Assembly (NCBI GenBank): GCA_019218415.1
Contig: JAHUUL010000001.1
Coordinates: 682,001 to 746,000 of the forward strand
Length of the DNA: 64,000 bases
From: Dermabacteraceae bacterium TAE3-ERU27
Lineage (GTDB): Bacteria > Actinomycetota > Actinomycetes > Actinomycetales > Dermabacteraceae
Reading direction: 5' to 3'
The translations under genes were made by a program, and so were the position numbers. Position 1 is the stretch's first letter, and every line of letters begins with the position of its first letter. Below the pieces are notes generated by a model that saw only the letters and a program-made list of their open reading frames with translations, was not told where the DNA came from and did not search any database. This document shows, in pieces, positions 26,719 through 35,622 of the stretch.

Positions 26719-29700
26719 GCATTCGTTACAGTCCGGCGCAGATCGCCCGGCTGCTCGGCAAGCCCGAGCCGACGCCGCAACAGGCGGAGGTCATCTCCGC
26801 CCCCCTCGCTCCCATGCTGGTGGTCGCGGGGGCGGGCAGCGGCAAGACCGAGACCATGTCCTCGCGCGTCCTCTACCTGGTGGCGAACGAACTCGTGGAG
26901 CCCCGCCAGGTACTCGGCCTCACCTTCACCCGCAAGGCCACCGGGGAACTGCAACAGCGCATCACCGAAAACCTCGGGCTGCTCGCCCAGGCGCTGCAAG
27001 GCGAGGGGCTGCCGGTGCCGGAGGCGCTCGCCGGGGACGTGTTCAGCAGGCAGCGCCCGCACATCGCCACCTACAACGGTTACGCGCTGGCTCTGGTGCG
27101 TGAGCACGCGCTGCGGCTCGGCATAGACCCCGACCTGGTGGTGCTTTCCCCCGCTGCGGCCTGGCAGCTGGCGCACGACGTGGCCTCCACCTGGCCTCAC
27201 AGGCTGGGCATCGACGCCTCGCTGCCAGCCGTTACCGCGGGGCTGCTTTCCCTACTCGGATCGTGCGCGGAACACCTGCTGGACGCGCGAGAGGTAGCGG
27301 CCGATGCGAAAAAGATACGCGGCTACCTGGAGGGGATCCCGCTCCAGGACGAGGGCGGCAGGCGCAAAGTCACGCCGCAGGAGGTAAAGGACGCGATCAG
27401 GCTGCTCAGCGACCGGGAGGCGCTGTTGCCCCTGATCGAGGAGTACACCCGCCGCAAGCGCGAACTGGGGGCCATAGATTACCCGGACCAGATAGCGTTG
27501 GCGGCCCGCCTGGTGAGCGAAGCGCCAGAGGCCATCGCCACCGAAAGGCAGCTGCACCGCGTGGTGCTGCTGGATGAGTTCCAAGACACCTCCGTCGCGC
27601 AGCTCGTGTTCCTCACCGGGCTATACGGAAACGGGCACGCCACCTGCGCGGTCGGCGATCCGCAGCAGGCAATCTACGGTTGGCGGGGGGCCTCCAGCGC
27701 CTCCCTCGCCGGATTCGTGCAGCGCGCCGGAGACGAGGTTTTGCAGCGGCAGCTCACTATCTCCTGGCGTAACGATGCCGCCATCCTGTCGGCCGCCAAC
27801 CGCACCGCCGCCCCGCTGCGCGACGGTAGTGCGGTGCAGATTCCCGAACTCAGCCCCAGCCCGGGAGCGGGCGAGGGCGAGATCCATTTGGCCGACTGCG
27901 CCACCGCCCCGGAACAGGCGCAGCGCGTGGCCGACTGGATCTCCCGCCACCGCGACGGCGGCAGCGCCGCCGTGCTGGTGCGTACCCGCGCCGCGATCCC
28001 CGGGATCGTCGCGGCGCTGGAGGAGGCGGGAATGGAAACGGAGGTGCCGGGGCTGGGCGGGCTGCTCTACCGTCCCGAGGTGGCCGACGTGCGCGCAGTT
28101 TTGGAATGCGTAAACGACCCCGCGCGCGGGGACTGGCTGATGCGCCTGCTCACGGGGCCGCTCTTTAGGATTTCGCCGCACGACATAGCTGTGCTGGGCC
28201 GCTGGCAGAGTCAGTTGGCGCGCAGCGCACCGGAGGGGGAAAGTGTGTTCCTGATGGACGCGCTCGATGACCTGCCCCGGCCGGGATGGAAAGACAGGGA
28301 CGGCCGCGGCCTGAGCGAAGCGGGGCGGGAACGCCTGACCAGGCTGAACGATCTTTTGCGGGCCGTGCGGCGCAGGCTAAACCTGCCCCTTCCCGAGATC
28401 ATCTCCTATCTGATCAGCGAACTGGGCCTGGACCTGGAACTGGACAGCACCAGGGAACTGGACGAACTGCGTCGGCACGCGGCAGCGTTTGCGGCCACCG
28501 CCGTGCGCCCAGGGCTGGCGGCCTACCTTTCTCTGTTGCAGGTAAGCGAGAGCGAAGAAGCGGGGCTGAGCCTGCCCGTCGCGGAGGGGGAGGCCGACCC
28601 GCACCGGGTAACGGTCATGACCATGCACGCCGCGAAGGGCCTGGAATGGGACGTGGTGGCGGTGGCCGACATGTGCGAGGGGCGCCTGCCGCTGGTGAAA
28701 AGCAAGAAGCAAAAGGACGGTAGCTCGCGCGCCAACGCTAAGGCGTGGCTGGTGCCGTTAAAGGAGGCCGGGGTGCCCTGGCACCTGCGGGGGGACGCGG
28801 AAACGCTGCCGCAGTGGGAACCGTACGCGGCCGATACCCAGGTCGAGGCGCAGCAGCAGCTAAACGACTTCTACGGCGAAGCGGGTGCCCACGCGGTGAA
28901 CGAGGAGAGGCGGCTCACCTATGTGGCGCTCACCCGTGCTCGAAAAAAGCTCCTGCTGAGCTGGGCGAAATGGCAGGAGGGGCGAAAGACCCCGTTCGTG
29001 TCCTCGCGTTTCCTGGAGGAGCTGAGACCGCTCGTACCGGAGGCAAACCGCTATAGCGCGCCCGCCACGGAAAGTAGCCCGCTGCTGGATAGCGAGGCCG
29101 ATAGCGCGAACTACCCGCCGCCTCCGGGGGAGCGCGAGATCGCCCTGCGTGAGCTGCGCCAGAAGTTCGCCCAAGCAGATATTCCGGCGCAGCTGCGCCC
29201 CACACCGGAGGGGGAAAGCGCCGCAAGCGAGGGTGCTGCTGAGCTGGAGGGCACTGCTGGCCTGGAGGAGAGCGCCCCGGCTTCAGGCCCGGACTCGCAA
29301 AGGCAGGCGGTGCGGCGCTTCCTGGCCGATCACGCCGATAGGCGTAGCACGCTGAGCGTGCCCAGCCCGATCAGGCTCTCCGCGTCGGATGTGGTGGCCC
29401 GCGCGAAAGACCCCGAAAGCGTTGCGCTCTCGCTGCTGCGGCCGCTGCCGCGTAAGCCCTCTCCGTCGGCCCTGCGGGGCACGGCCTTCCACGGCTGGTT
29501 GGAGGACCGGCTGGAGGGGGCGTCTCTGCTCGACGTAGAGGAACTGGGGGTATTCGCCGACGCTGACGACGATTCGCTGGAACTTACCAGGCTGCGGGAG
29601 CTGTTTAAGACATCCGCCTGGGCCGGATACACGCCGTTGGCCGTGGAACAGCCGCTCTCTCTCCGCTTCTCGTCGGCCACCGTGCGCGGCGTCATAGATG

Positions 29701-30005
29701 CCGTGTTCACGGCGCGCGATTTGGCGGAGGTGCTGGGGGAGGATCCGGCCGAGCAAAGCGCGCAGGCGGTCGCGATCATCGACTGGAAGACGGGCCGTAA
29801 ACCCACGGGCGCGGCCAAAAAGGCCAGGGAAATGCAGCTTTCCCTCTACAGGCTGGCCTGGCACGAGGCTACGGGGCTGCCGCTCGGCAAGATCCGTACC
29901 GCTTTCCACTACGTGGTGAGCGGGGAAACCGTGGAGGTAAAACGCCACCCCTCGCGCGCCGCGATAGAGAAGCTGCTTATGCCGAACCCGGCGGGAGAGG
30001 GCTAG
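26715..30005 (+). CDS. adnB: AdnB-type helicase-nuclease subunit
   Basis: Partner of AdnA, 1096 residues. Here the motor is complete: Walker A GAGSGKT (39-45), LTFTRKATGEL motif Ia, LLDEFQDTS motif II, VGDPQQAIYGWRG motif III, TMHAAKGLEWD and ALTRARKKL. The C-terminal nuclease has GVIDAVF and IIDWKTG with QLSLYRLAW, but no Fe-S cysteines. GTG 26715 is inside the adnA stop (GTGA), so the two subunits are made in step. The 3' end overlaps the convergent phosphotransferase gene by 4 bases. Confidence 0.9.
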   Translation: MSIRYSPAQIARLLGKPEPTPQQAEVISAPLAPMLVVAGAGSGKTETMSSRVLYLVANELVEPRQVLGLTFTRKATGELQQRITENLGLLAQALQGEGLPVPEALAGDVFSRQRPHIATYNGYALALVREHALRLGIDPDLVVLSPAAAWQLAHDVASTWPHRLGIDASLPAVTAGLLSLLGSCAEHLLDAREVAADAKKIRGYLEGIPLQDEGGRRKVTPQEVKDAIRLLSDREALLPLIEEYTRRKRELGAIDYPDQIALAARLVSEAPEAIATERQLHRVVLLDEFQDTSVAQLVFLTGLYGNGHATCAVGDPQQAIYGWRGASSASLAGFVQRAGDEVLQRQLTISWRNDAAILSAANRTAAPLRDGSAVQIPELSPSPGAGEGEIHLADCATAPEQAQRVADWISRHRDGGSAAVLVRTRAAIPGIVAALEEAGMETEVPGLGGLLYRPEVADVRAVLECVNDPARGDWLMRLLTGPLFRISPHDIAVLGRWQSQLARSAPEGESVFLMDALDDLPRPGWKDRDGRGLSEAGRERLTRLNDLLRAVRRRLNLPLPEIISYLISELGLDLELDSTRELDELRRHAAAFAATAVRPGLAAYLSLLQVSESEEAGLSLPVAEGEADPHRVTVMTMHAAKGLEWDVVAVADMCEGRLPLVKSKKQKDGSSRANAKAWLVPLKEAGVPWHLRGDAETLPQWEPYAADTQVEAQQQLNDFYGEAGAHAVNEERRLTYVALTRARKKLLLSWAKWQEGRKTPFVSSRFLEELRPLVPEANRYSAPATESSPLLDSEADSANYPPPPGEREIALRELRQKFAQADIPAQLRPTPEGESAASEGAAELEGTAGLEESAPASGPDSQRQAVRRFLADHADRRSTLSVPSPIRLSASDVVARAKDPESVALSLLRPLPRKPSPSALRGTAFHGWLEDRLEGASLLDVEELGVFADADDDSLELTRLRELFKTSAWAGYTPLAVEQPLSLRFSSATVRGVIDAVFTARDLAEVLGEDPAEQSAQAVAIIDWKTGRKPTGAAKKAREMQLSLYRLAWHEATGLPLGKIRTAFHYVVSGETVEVKRHPSRAAIEKLLMPNPAGEG

Positions 30006-30985
30006 TTTTTACGCTCGCCCCAGTCGGAAAGATCCTCGTAGGCAACCTCTGCCTCTTCCTGCGCGAGGGTAACCAGGTTGTGCTCCAGCACCGCCAGCAT
30101 GTCGTCGGCGTCGGCAATCACTTCCGCGTCGTCGCTATCTAGGCCGTGCAGCAGCCAGGAGACAATGGCCAGTTCGGAATGTAGCTGGGCGCGTTCCAGC
30201 AGGCGGGCATCAGGGCCGGGCTGCGCGGTGGCGCGCTGCTGCGCCACCAGGGTATAGGCCGACAGCACGGCGTCCAGGCTTTCCTGCGGCAGCTGCGAAA
30301 CCAGCCAGTGCAGGTCGTAGGCGGGATCGCCGATCTCGGCCTCCGCCCAGTCGGATATGCCGCTGACTCGCTGGTCGTCCACCAATACCGCGTACGGGCT
30401 GAGATCGCGGTGGGTCAGGCACGGCTCGAACTGCCACAGCGAATCGTCGGCCAACTGGTTCTTGAAATGGTCTTCCACGATGCGCGGGAGGTGTCGGCTC
30501 TCCCCGGCGCGGGATACCGCGTGGCGGGCGCGTTCGCGCAGATCATGCGCGCTCATCTCCGGGATGCCGGAGCCCTGCGCCATGTAGATCGGCACGCTGT
30601 GGATCAGACCGATGGCGTGTCCCAGCGCTTGCGCCAAGGGTTCGGATTCCTCCACCTCGGCCATGTCCAGCGGTTTGCCGGGGAGGGCGGGGTAGACGGT
30701 GGCGCGGACCTCGCCGTAGCTGAGGGAGGCCTCCGGCTGGGCGATCAGCTGGCCAATGTTGCTCTTCGCGAGTGCCTGCGCGATGCGGGCTTCGGCTTCG
30801 GTGCGGATCCCCGCCCCAGCGGTGCGGGGGGCACGCACCACCCAGCGCCGCCCCTCGGTATCGATCACGCCGGCGGTGTCTACCTCTTCGCTGTCGCCTC
30901 GCGTAAGCAGCACGGCAGAGGCGGGTAGCACCCGGTCGAGCGCAGCGGTTACGAGGGCAGCCAAGGCATATACAGAACGTCGCAC
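30002..30985 (-). CDS. Phosphotransferase (APH/choline-kinase-like)
   Basis: 327 residues of the aminoglycoside/macrolide-phosphotransferase fold. The catalytic loop reads CLTHRDLSPYAVLV, with Ala where the family often has Asn, and the metal loop reads ISDWAEAEIGDPAYDL. Such proteins sit beside adnAB and nudC in many actinobacteria and are not known resistance enzymes. Substrate unknown. GTG start; ribosome site weak. Confidence 0.8.
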   Translation of the reverse strand: MRRSVYALAALVTAALDRVLPASAVLLTRGDSEEVDTAGVIDTEGRRWVVRAPRTAGAGIRTEAEARIAQALAKSNIGQLIAQPEASLSYGEVRATVYPALPGKPLDMAEVEESEPLAQALGHAIGLIHSVPIYMAQGSGIPEMSAHDLRERARHAVSRAGESRHLPRIVEDHFKNQLADDSLWQFEPCLTHRDLSPYAVLVDDQRVSGISDWAEAEIGDPAYDLHWLVSQLPQESLDAVLSAYTLVAQQRATAQPGPDARLLERAQLHSELAIVSWLLHGLDSDDAEVIADADDMLAVLEHNLVTLAQEEAEVAYEDLSDWGERKN

Positions 30986-31163
30986 ACTCTTACGTTACGC
31001 GACGCGCCGCTAGTGGGCACGTTTTTATTCCCAGCCGACGTTAAAACGAGTCCGGAGCGGCTAAAAATCTGCCCTAACAGGTTAGGTGAAGGGGGTGGGT
31101 GTGAAGCGATCCTCATCGGCGCGCCGCCTCCGGTGCGGGGCCTTGCCAAGTAGCGTAAAAGGC

Positions 31164-32003
31164 ATGCGACCAGCCCTCCTCATGCAGGCAGAACACGATA
31201 GGGGCGCCCACGCGCGCGGCCTGGCCCCGGCAGCCGGTGCGTACGGCGTATACGCGGCAAACGGGGAGGTTGCCTTGCGCGGCAATGGGCTAGCCAGGCT
31301 GCCGCTGCAGGGGGTCGGCGACGCCTTCCTAGGCGTGCTTGAGGAAAGCGAGGTGTATGCCCTGCCGCAGGGTACGCCCCTGCCCGCGGGCTCCCGGTTG
31401 CTTTCCGTGCGTGAGTGCGCCGCGTACCTGCCGCCGCAGGAGATGTCTCTCGCGTTGGCGGCGATAGGGCTAGCGAACTGGCGCGCCAGTCACCGCTTTT
31501 GTCCCCGCTGCGGGGGAGCGCTGGCCCCGCAGCGTGACGGCTGGGTGCTGGTTTGTGCCGACGGGCACGAAAACTTCCCGCGTACCGACGCGGCGGTGAT
31601 CATGGCGGTGACCGACGCGGCGGATAACCTGTTGCTGGCAAACAATCTGCGGCACCGGGAAAACCGCATGTGGTCGATTCTCGCGGGGTTCCTGGAACCG
31701 GGGGAGACCCTGGAGGCTGCCGTGCGCCGCGAATGCCAAGAAGAGGTCGCAGTGGCGGTGACGAACCTCAGCTATGTCGGCTCCCAGCCCTGGCCGTTTC
31801 CGGCTTCGCTGATGGTCGGTTTCCGGGCGCGGAGCACGCAGGTGCGACCGAAGCTGAGCGTGCAGAGCGATGAACTGGTGGCGGCCTGCTGGTTCGACCG
31901 GGCGCAGCTGAGCGAGGCGCTGCTCGCCGGAGAACTACAGCTCCCCTCGGAGGGATCCATCGCGCGCATGATGATCGATACCTGGCGGGCGGGGGAAGAA
32001 TAG
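31164..32003 (+). CDS. nudC: NADH pyrophosphatase / NAD-RNA decapping Nudix hydrolase
   Basis: Hydrolyses NAD(H) to NMN(H) and AMP and can remove NAD caps from RNA. 279 residues from ATG 31164. Signature SQPWPFPASLM is diagnostic of NudC. Nudix box: GFLEPGETLEAAVRRECQEEVAV, with Ala in the usual Gly position. The zinc ribbon has FCPRCG then VCADGH, so the second pair is Cys/His instead of CxxC. The start is uncertain: GTG codons at 31086, 31095 and 31101 would add 21-26 residues, and GGGGG before 31101 could be a ribosome site. Confidence 0.88.
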   Translation: MRPALLMQAEHDRGAHARGLAPAAGAYGVYAANGEVALRGNGLARLPLQGVGDAFLGVLEESEVYALPQGTPLPAGSRLLSVRECAAYLPPQEMSLALAAIGLANWRASHRFCPRCGGALAPQRDGWVLVCADGHENFPRTDAAVIMAVTDAADNLLLANNLRHRENRMWSILAGFLEPGETLEAAVRRECQEEVAVAVTNLSYVGSQPWPFPASLMVGFRARSTQVRPKLSVQSDELVAACWFDRAQLSEALLAGELQLPSEGSIARMMIDTWRAGEE

Positions 32004-32104
32004 CCCCTGGTTCGCCTCCTCCCGCCCTCTTACACCGAGACGATTAGCGCAGATATGCACAGCCGCCTCGCGACGTCGGTACCCACTGGCAGACTGGAAC
32101 CACT

Positions 32105-34159
32105 ATGACGATTTCTAGCGACGAGATTTTGGCCGGGCTCGACCCGGAGCAGCGAGAGGTAGCCACCAGCATCGGCGGCCCGGTCTGTGTGCTGGCGGGC
32201 GCGGGTACGGGCAAGACCCGTGCGATCACCCACCGCATCGCCTACGGCGTGGTCAGTGGGCAATACAACCCCGCCCACGTGCTCGCGCTGACCTTTACCG
32301 CGAAGGCTGCCGCGGAGATGCGTTCGCGCCTGCGCGGGCTTGGTACCGAGGCGGTTAGCGCGCGTACCTTCCACGCTGCGGCGCTGCGGCAGCTGCGCTA
32401 CTTTTGGCCGCAGGCGATCGGCGGAGCCATGCCGAACCTGATTCAGTCAAAGGGCCCCGCCGTCGCGGAAACCTGTCGCAGGATGAACCTGAGCGTGGAC
32501 AGGGCCGTATTGCGCGACATCATCGCGGAACTGGAATGGGCCAAGGTCTCCATGGTGCTGCCGGAGGACTATCCCCGCGCGGCGCGCGCTGCCGGGCGCG
32601 AGGGAGTGGCCGGCTTCGATCCCACCAGCGTTTCTCGCATCCTTGCGCGTTACGAGGACGTCAAGGCCGATAACAACGTGATCGACTTTGACGATGTGCT
32701 TTTGCTGTTGCACGGCATCTTGCAGGACAGGCCCGAGATCGCGCACCGGGTGCGCGGCCAGTACCGGCACCTGGTGGTGGACGAATACCAGGACGTTTCC
32801 CCTCTGCAGCAGCAGCTTTTGAAGGCCTGGCTCGGCACCTCGCAAGACCTCTGCGTGGTGGGAGACGCCGCGCAGACGATCTATTCCTTCGCCGGAGCGC
32901 GCTCGCACTATCTGACCTCCTTCACGAAAGAGTTTCCCTCCGCCCGCCTGATCAAGCTGGAACGCAACTACCGCTCCACGCCCCAGATCATTGCGGCCGC
33001 GAATACCGTGCTGGAGGGGGCCGGTACGAGGCTGAAACTGCGCCTGGCCTCCCAGCGGGAAGACGGCATCGCCCCGACCGTCACCGCGCACGCCGACGAC
33101 GCGGCCGAGGCGCAAGCCACGGCGGAGGCTATCTCTACCCTGATAGCACAGGGTTACAGCTCGCAGCAGATAGCGATTCTGTTCCGTACGAATGCGCAGA
33201 GCGAGGCGCTAGAAAACGCGCTCGCAGAACGCGGTATCAGCTACCTGGTGCGCGGCGGCGAAAAGTTCTTCCAGCGCCAAGAGGTAATGACCGCGATGGC
33301 TGCGCTGCGCGCCGCCGCAAACGTGGCGCAAGAGGACCAGAACCTGGTGGAGTTTGTGCAAGACATCCTCTCCTCCGTCGGCTGGAAAGAAAGCGCGCCG
33401 CCGACTGCGGGTGCCGCGCGCGAGAAATGGGAGGCGCTGCAGGCCCTGGTGTCCCTAGCGCAGCAGATCGCGCAACGCCCCGGCGGGGGCACCGTGCAGG
33501 ACTACATCGCGGAACTGCACGAACGCGCCGAAGCACAAAACGCTCCCGGCGTGGACGGGGTAACGCTCGCCTCTATCCATACCGCCAAGGGCCTGGAATG
33601 GGACGTGGTTTTCGTGGTCGGCGCGAGCGAGGGCCTGCTGCCGATCTCGCTGGCCAAAGACGACGAGGCGGTCGAGGAAGAGCGCCGGCTGTTTTACGTG
33701 GCGCTCACCCGCGCGCGCGATGTGCTGCGTATCTCCTGGTCGCGCTCTCGCACCCCGGGCGGCCGTGCCTCGCGCAAACAGTCGCGATTCCTGGACTCCC
33801 TGGCGCCCGACTCCGCGCCGAGCGCCGGACGGGGGCGGGGGAAGAAAATGCATCTGGTAACCGCCTGCAAGAGCTGCGGCGGCAACGTGGACGGCCCCGC
33901 CCGCAAGGGGCTGGGGCTGTGCGAGGACTGCGCGCCCGATTATGACGAAGCGCTTTTTGCGCGGTTGCGCGACTGGCGCAAGGGTCGTGCGGAAGAAGAC
34001 GGCGTCCCCGCCTACGTGGTGTGCAACAACAGCGTGCTGGGCGAACTGGCGCAGCACCGGCCGGGCACCCTGGACGAACTGATGCGTGTCCCCGGCATAG
34101 GCTCCGCCAAGGCGGAACGCTACGGTAGCGAGCTGCTCAGGGTGATAGCGGGGGAGTGA
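32105..34159 (+). CDS. uvrD2: DNA helicase UvrD2
   Basis: 684-residue superfamily 1 helicase. Walker A GAGTGKT, VDEYQDVS motif II, GDAAQTIYSFAGA, SIHTAKGLEWD and VALTRARDVL are present. After the motor comes a tetracysteine zinc module (CKSCGG ... LCEDC) and a C-terminal HRDC domain (VLGELAQHRPGTLDELMRVPGIG), the architecture of mycobacterial UvrD2. Completes a repair block with adnAB. Ends near a bidirectional terminator. Confidence 0.95.
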   Translation: MTISSDEILAGLDPEQREVATSIGGPVCVLAGAGTGKTRAITHRIAYGVVSGQYNPAHVLALTFTAKAAAEMRSRLRGLGTEAVSARTFHAAALRQLRYFWPQAIGGAMPNLIQSKGPAVAETCRRMNLSVDRAVLRDIIAELEWAKVSMVLPEDYPRAARAAGREGVAGFDPTSVSRILARYEDVKADNNVIDFDDVLLLLHGILQDRPEIAHRVRGQYRHLVVDEYQDVSPLQQQLLKAWLGTSQDLCVVGDAAQTIYSFAGARSHYLTSFTKEFPSARLIKLERNYRSTPQIIAAANTVLEGAGTRLKLRLASQREDGIAPTVTAHADDAAEAQATAEAISTLIAQGYSSQQIAILFRTNAQSEALENALAERGISYLVRGGEKFFQRQEVMTAMAALRAAANVAQEDQNLVEFVQDILSSVGWKESAPPTAGAAREKWEALQALVSLAQQIAQRPGGGTVQDYIAELHERAEAQNAPGVDGVTLASIHTAKGLEWDVVFVVGASEGLLPISLAKDDEAVEEERRLFYVALTRARDVLRISWSRSRTPGGRASRKQSRFLDSLAPDSAPSAGRGRGKKMHLVTACKSCGGNVDGPARKGLGLCEDCAPDYDEALFARLRDWRKGRAEEDGVPAYVVCNNSVLGELAQHRPGTLDELMRVPGIGSAKAERYGSELLRVIAGE

Positions 34160-34239
34160 AAACGGTGCCGGTAGCCGCGCACCTGTGCGGTTAGCGCGTC
34201 GAGGAGGAAAGCCCCGATAAGCAAAGGCATCGAGACGCG

Positions 34240-34275
34240 AAAAGGGTGGGCGGGGAAATCCCCGCCCACCCTTTT
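34240..34275. terminator. Bidirectional terminator after uvrD2
   Basis: 16-base complementary arms (34240-34255 and 34260-34275) with AAAA/TTTT flanks and an AAAT loop, between convergent uvrD2 and the zinc-ribbon gene. Confidence 0.9.
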
Positions 34276-34295
34276 GCGTAATCGCTCGGGACCGA

Positions 34296-34451
34296 TCAGG
34301 CCTTGCCGAGGATGCGGTTGAGCTTGGTGCCGCACTCCGGGCAAACGCCCTTGGCCATGCGGCGGCCGTTCGATTCGACGACATCGCCGGTGGTCTCGCG
34401 CTTCTCACGGCACTTCACGCAGTAGAACTCGCCGGTGTAGGTATCGGCCAT
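34296..34451 (-). CDS. DUF5679-type zinc-ribbon small protein
   Basis: 51 residues, beginning MADTYTGEFYCVKCREKRE and containing a second pair GVCPECGTK; two CxxC knuckles make a compact zinc ribbon. It matches the small actinobacterial DUF5679 family usually found next to uvrD2. AAGGAG lies 7 bases before the ATG. A Fur/Zur-like palindrome lies 29-47 bases upstream of the start codon, so metal control is plausible. Function unknown. Confidence 0.88.
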   Translation of the reverse strand: MADTYTGEFYCVKCREKRETTGDVVESNGRRMAKGVCPECGTKLNRILGKA

Positions 34452-34479
34452 TATTTTCTCCTTCAGAAACGACCCCAGG

Positions 34480-34498
34480 TTTGATAATCGTTATCGAA
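34480..34498 (-). promoter_or_regulatory. Fur/Zur-like palindrome upstream of zinc-ribbon gene
   Basis: TTTGATAATCGTTATCGAA: arms TTTGATAA and TTATCGAA are complementary at 7 of 8 positions around TCG. The AT-rich core resembles Fur-superfamily (Fur/Zur) boxes. It is in the leader or core promoter of the DUF5679 gene, and GATTAT within it could be the -10. Regulator identity is inferred from the pattern only. Confidence 0.5.
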
Positions 34499-34969
34499 CC
34501 TGCTGGTCAGGCAAGGTTTGCGAGCACCACGGTACATGTTTTTGTGCCCGCGTAGGGCCATTCTTGGCTTTTTTCTAAACTCGCGGTTAACTGCCTCACC
34601 GCGCACCGCGGAAACTGTGCGCAAACCGGGAAGAAGTTGACTTTTTGCTCTGCGGGGCTGCTCCGCGTACCAGGCGCCGCGCTTCCTTGCGCGACGCCGT
34701 GGCGCGGTGTTGTCCAACGTCGGGGCGAACGGGGGAATGTCCGACGCGATCAGTATTTGAGGCCCCGGGGACTCGCAGCCACAAGCGCACCTTCCCCGTG
34801 TGCAGTGACTCGTTTTCCCGGGGCCTCTGAGATCGAACATAGTTGCCGCACCGGACCTGGGCAACCCCTGAATTTTCAGGCAGCGAAGATGCCTGTGGAA
34901 AACATGTAGAAAAGTGACTTTTCGTTGGGGAAAAGTGGGGGCCTGCTTGTGCACAGGAGGTAAAAAGCT

Positions 34970-35038
34970 GTGCATCAGAGGTGTACGACACGCGGAAGGC
35001 AGGGCCTGACCTGCGCGTATGACATGACGTTTGTGTGA
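34970..35038 (+). CDS. Possible 22-residue leader peptide
   Basis: GTG 34970 follows a perfect AGGAGG (34955-34960) at 9-base spacing, the best ribosome site in this intergenic stretch. The product would be VHQRCTTRGRQGLTCAYDMTFV read with Met first, stop at 35036-35038, ending 28 bases before the next gene. It may be a leader peptide or chance; no homology is known to me. Confidence 0.3.
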   Translation: MHQRCTTRGRQGLTCAYDMTFV

Positions 35039-35066
35039 TCTAGGGAATATTTGGCACGCTTACCGT

Positions 35067-35597
35067 GTGAGTAGGCGCGAAACAGACCTGCGGGGGCCGC
35101 GCGACGAAACGGTCGTGGTGGTGCGCTCCGCGCGCCGAAAACGCACAGTCTCTATCACCAGGCGCAACGGCCAGCTAGAGGTTTCCATCCCCGCCAGCTT
35201 CACCCGAGGGCAAGAAAAACAGTGGGTCGAAAAGATGCTCGCCCGCATCGAAGCAAAAGAAGAGCTTCGCAAACTGGGGGATGAGGAACTACTGGCGCGC
35301 GCCCGCCACCTGGTAGACACCTACCTCGATTCGCGCGCTTACCCGGTCAGCGTCACCTGGTCGAAGCGCCAGCACACGACCTGGGGTACCTGCACCCCCT
35401 CCGACGCGACGATTCGGCTCGCCAGCGTCCTGCAAACCATGCCCGACTGGGTGATTGACTACGTGCTGGTGCACGAACTAACGCACCTGCTCCACCCCGA
35501 CCACAGCGAAGAGTTCTGGGCGCTCGTAGCGCGCTATCCGCGCAGCGAAAGGGCGCGCGGCTACCTCGACGGCTACGCGGCCGCACGCGACCGCTAA
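35067..35597 (+). CDS. YgjP-type (M48-like) metallopeptidase
   Basis: 176 residues. Zinc site VHELTHLLHPDHSEEFW gives the HExxH motif plus the downstream His/Glu of the YgjP/WLM family; WGTCTPSDATIRL is the preceding family block. I start at GTG 35067 where the protein begins VSRRETDLRG; there is no Shine-Dalgarno and an AT-rich -10-like GAATAT lies shortly upstream, so the message may be leaderless. Substrate unknown. Confidence 0.88.
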   Translation: MSRRETDLRGPRDETVVVVRSARRKRTVSITRRNGQLEVSIPASFTRGQEKQWVEKMLARIEAKEELRKLGDEELLARARHLVDTYLDSRAYPVSVTWSKRQHTTWGTCTPSDATIRLASVLQTMPDWVIDYVLVHELTHLLHPDHSEEFWALVARYPRSERARGYLDGYAAARDR

Positions 35598-35622
35598 CGG
35601 GCCATCTGACTGCCCGCGTCGC

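Larger units (their letters stand above)
34452..35066. other. 600-base intergenic stretch with inverted repeats, no confident gene
   Basis: Apart from the palindrome at its left edge, no convincing long gene is seen on either strand: the longest frames have poor composition and no ribosome sites. Structure present: an 11-bp perfect inverted repeat GAGGCCCCGGG (34759-34769) / CCCGGGGCCTC (34817-34827) enclosing 47 bases with a smaller GCGCAC/GTGTGC hairpin; a GAAAAG-TGA-CTTTTC hairpin near 34909-34923; and two TGGGG boxes 10 bases apart (34926 and 34936). A small RNA or regulatory leader is possible. Confidence 0.5.

Noticed and set aside
34759-34827. Inverted repeat considered as a tmRNA, RNase P or 6C RNA gene
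   Set aside because: None of the conserved landmarks of those RNAs was found; only a generic structured element is supported.
34885-34980. DnaA-box-like TGTGGAAAAC and TGTGCA motifs
   Set aside because: They are isolated and poor matches, with no dnaA, dnaN or AT-rich unwinding region nearby, so no origin is claimed.
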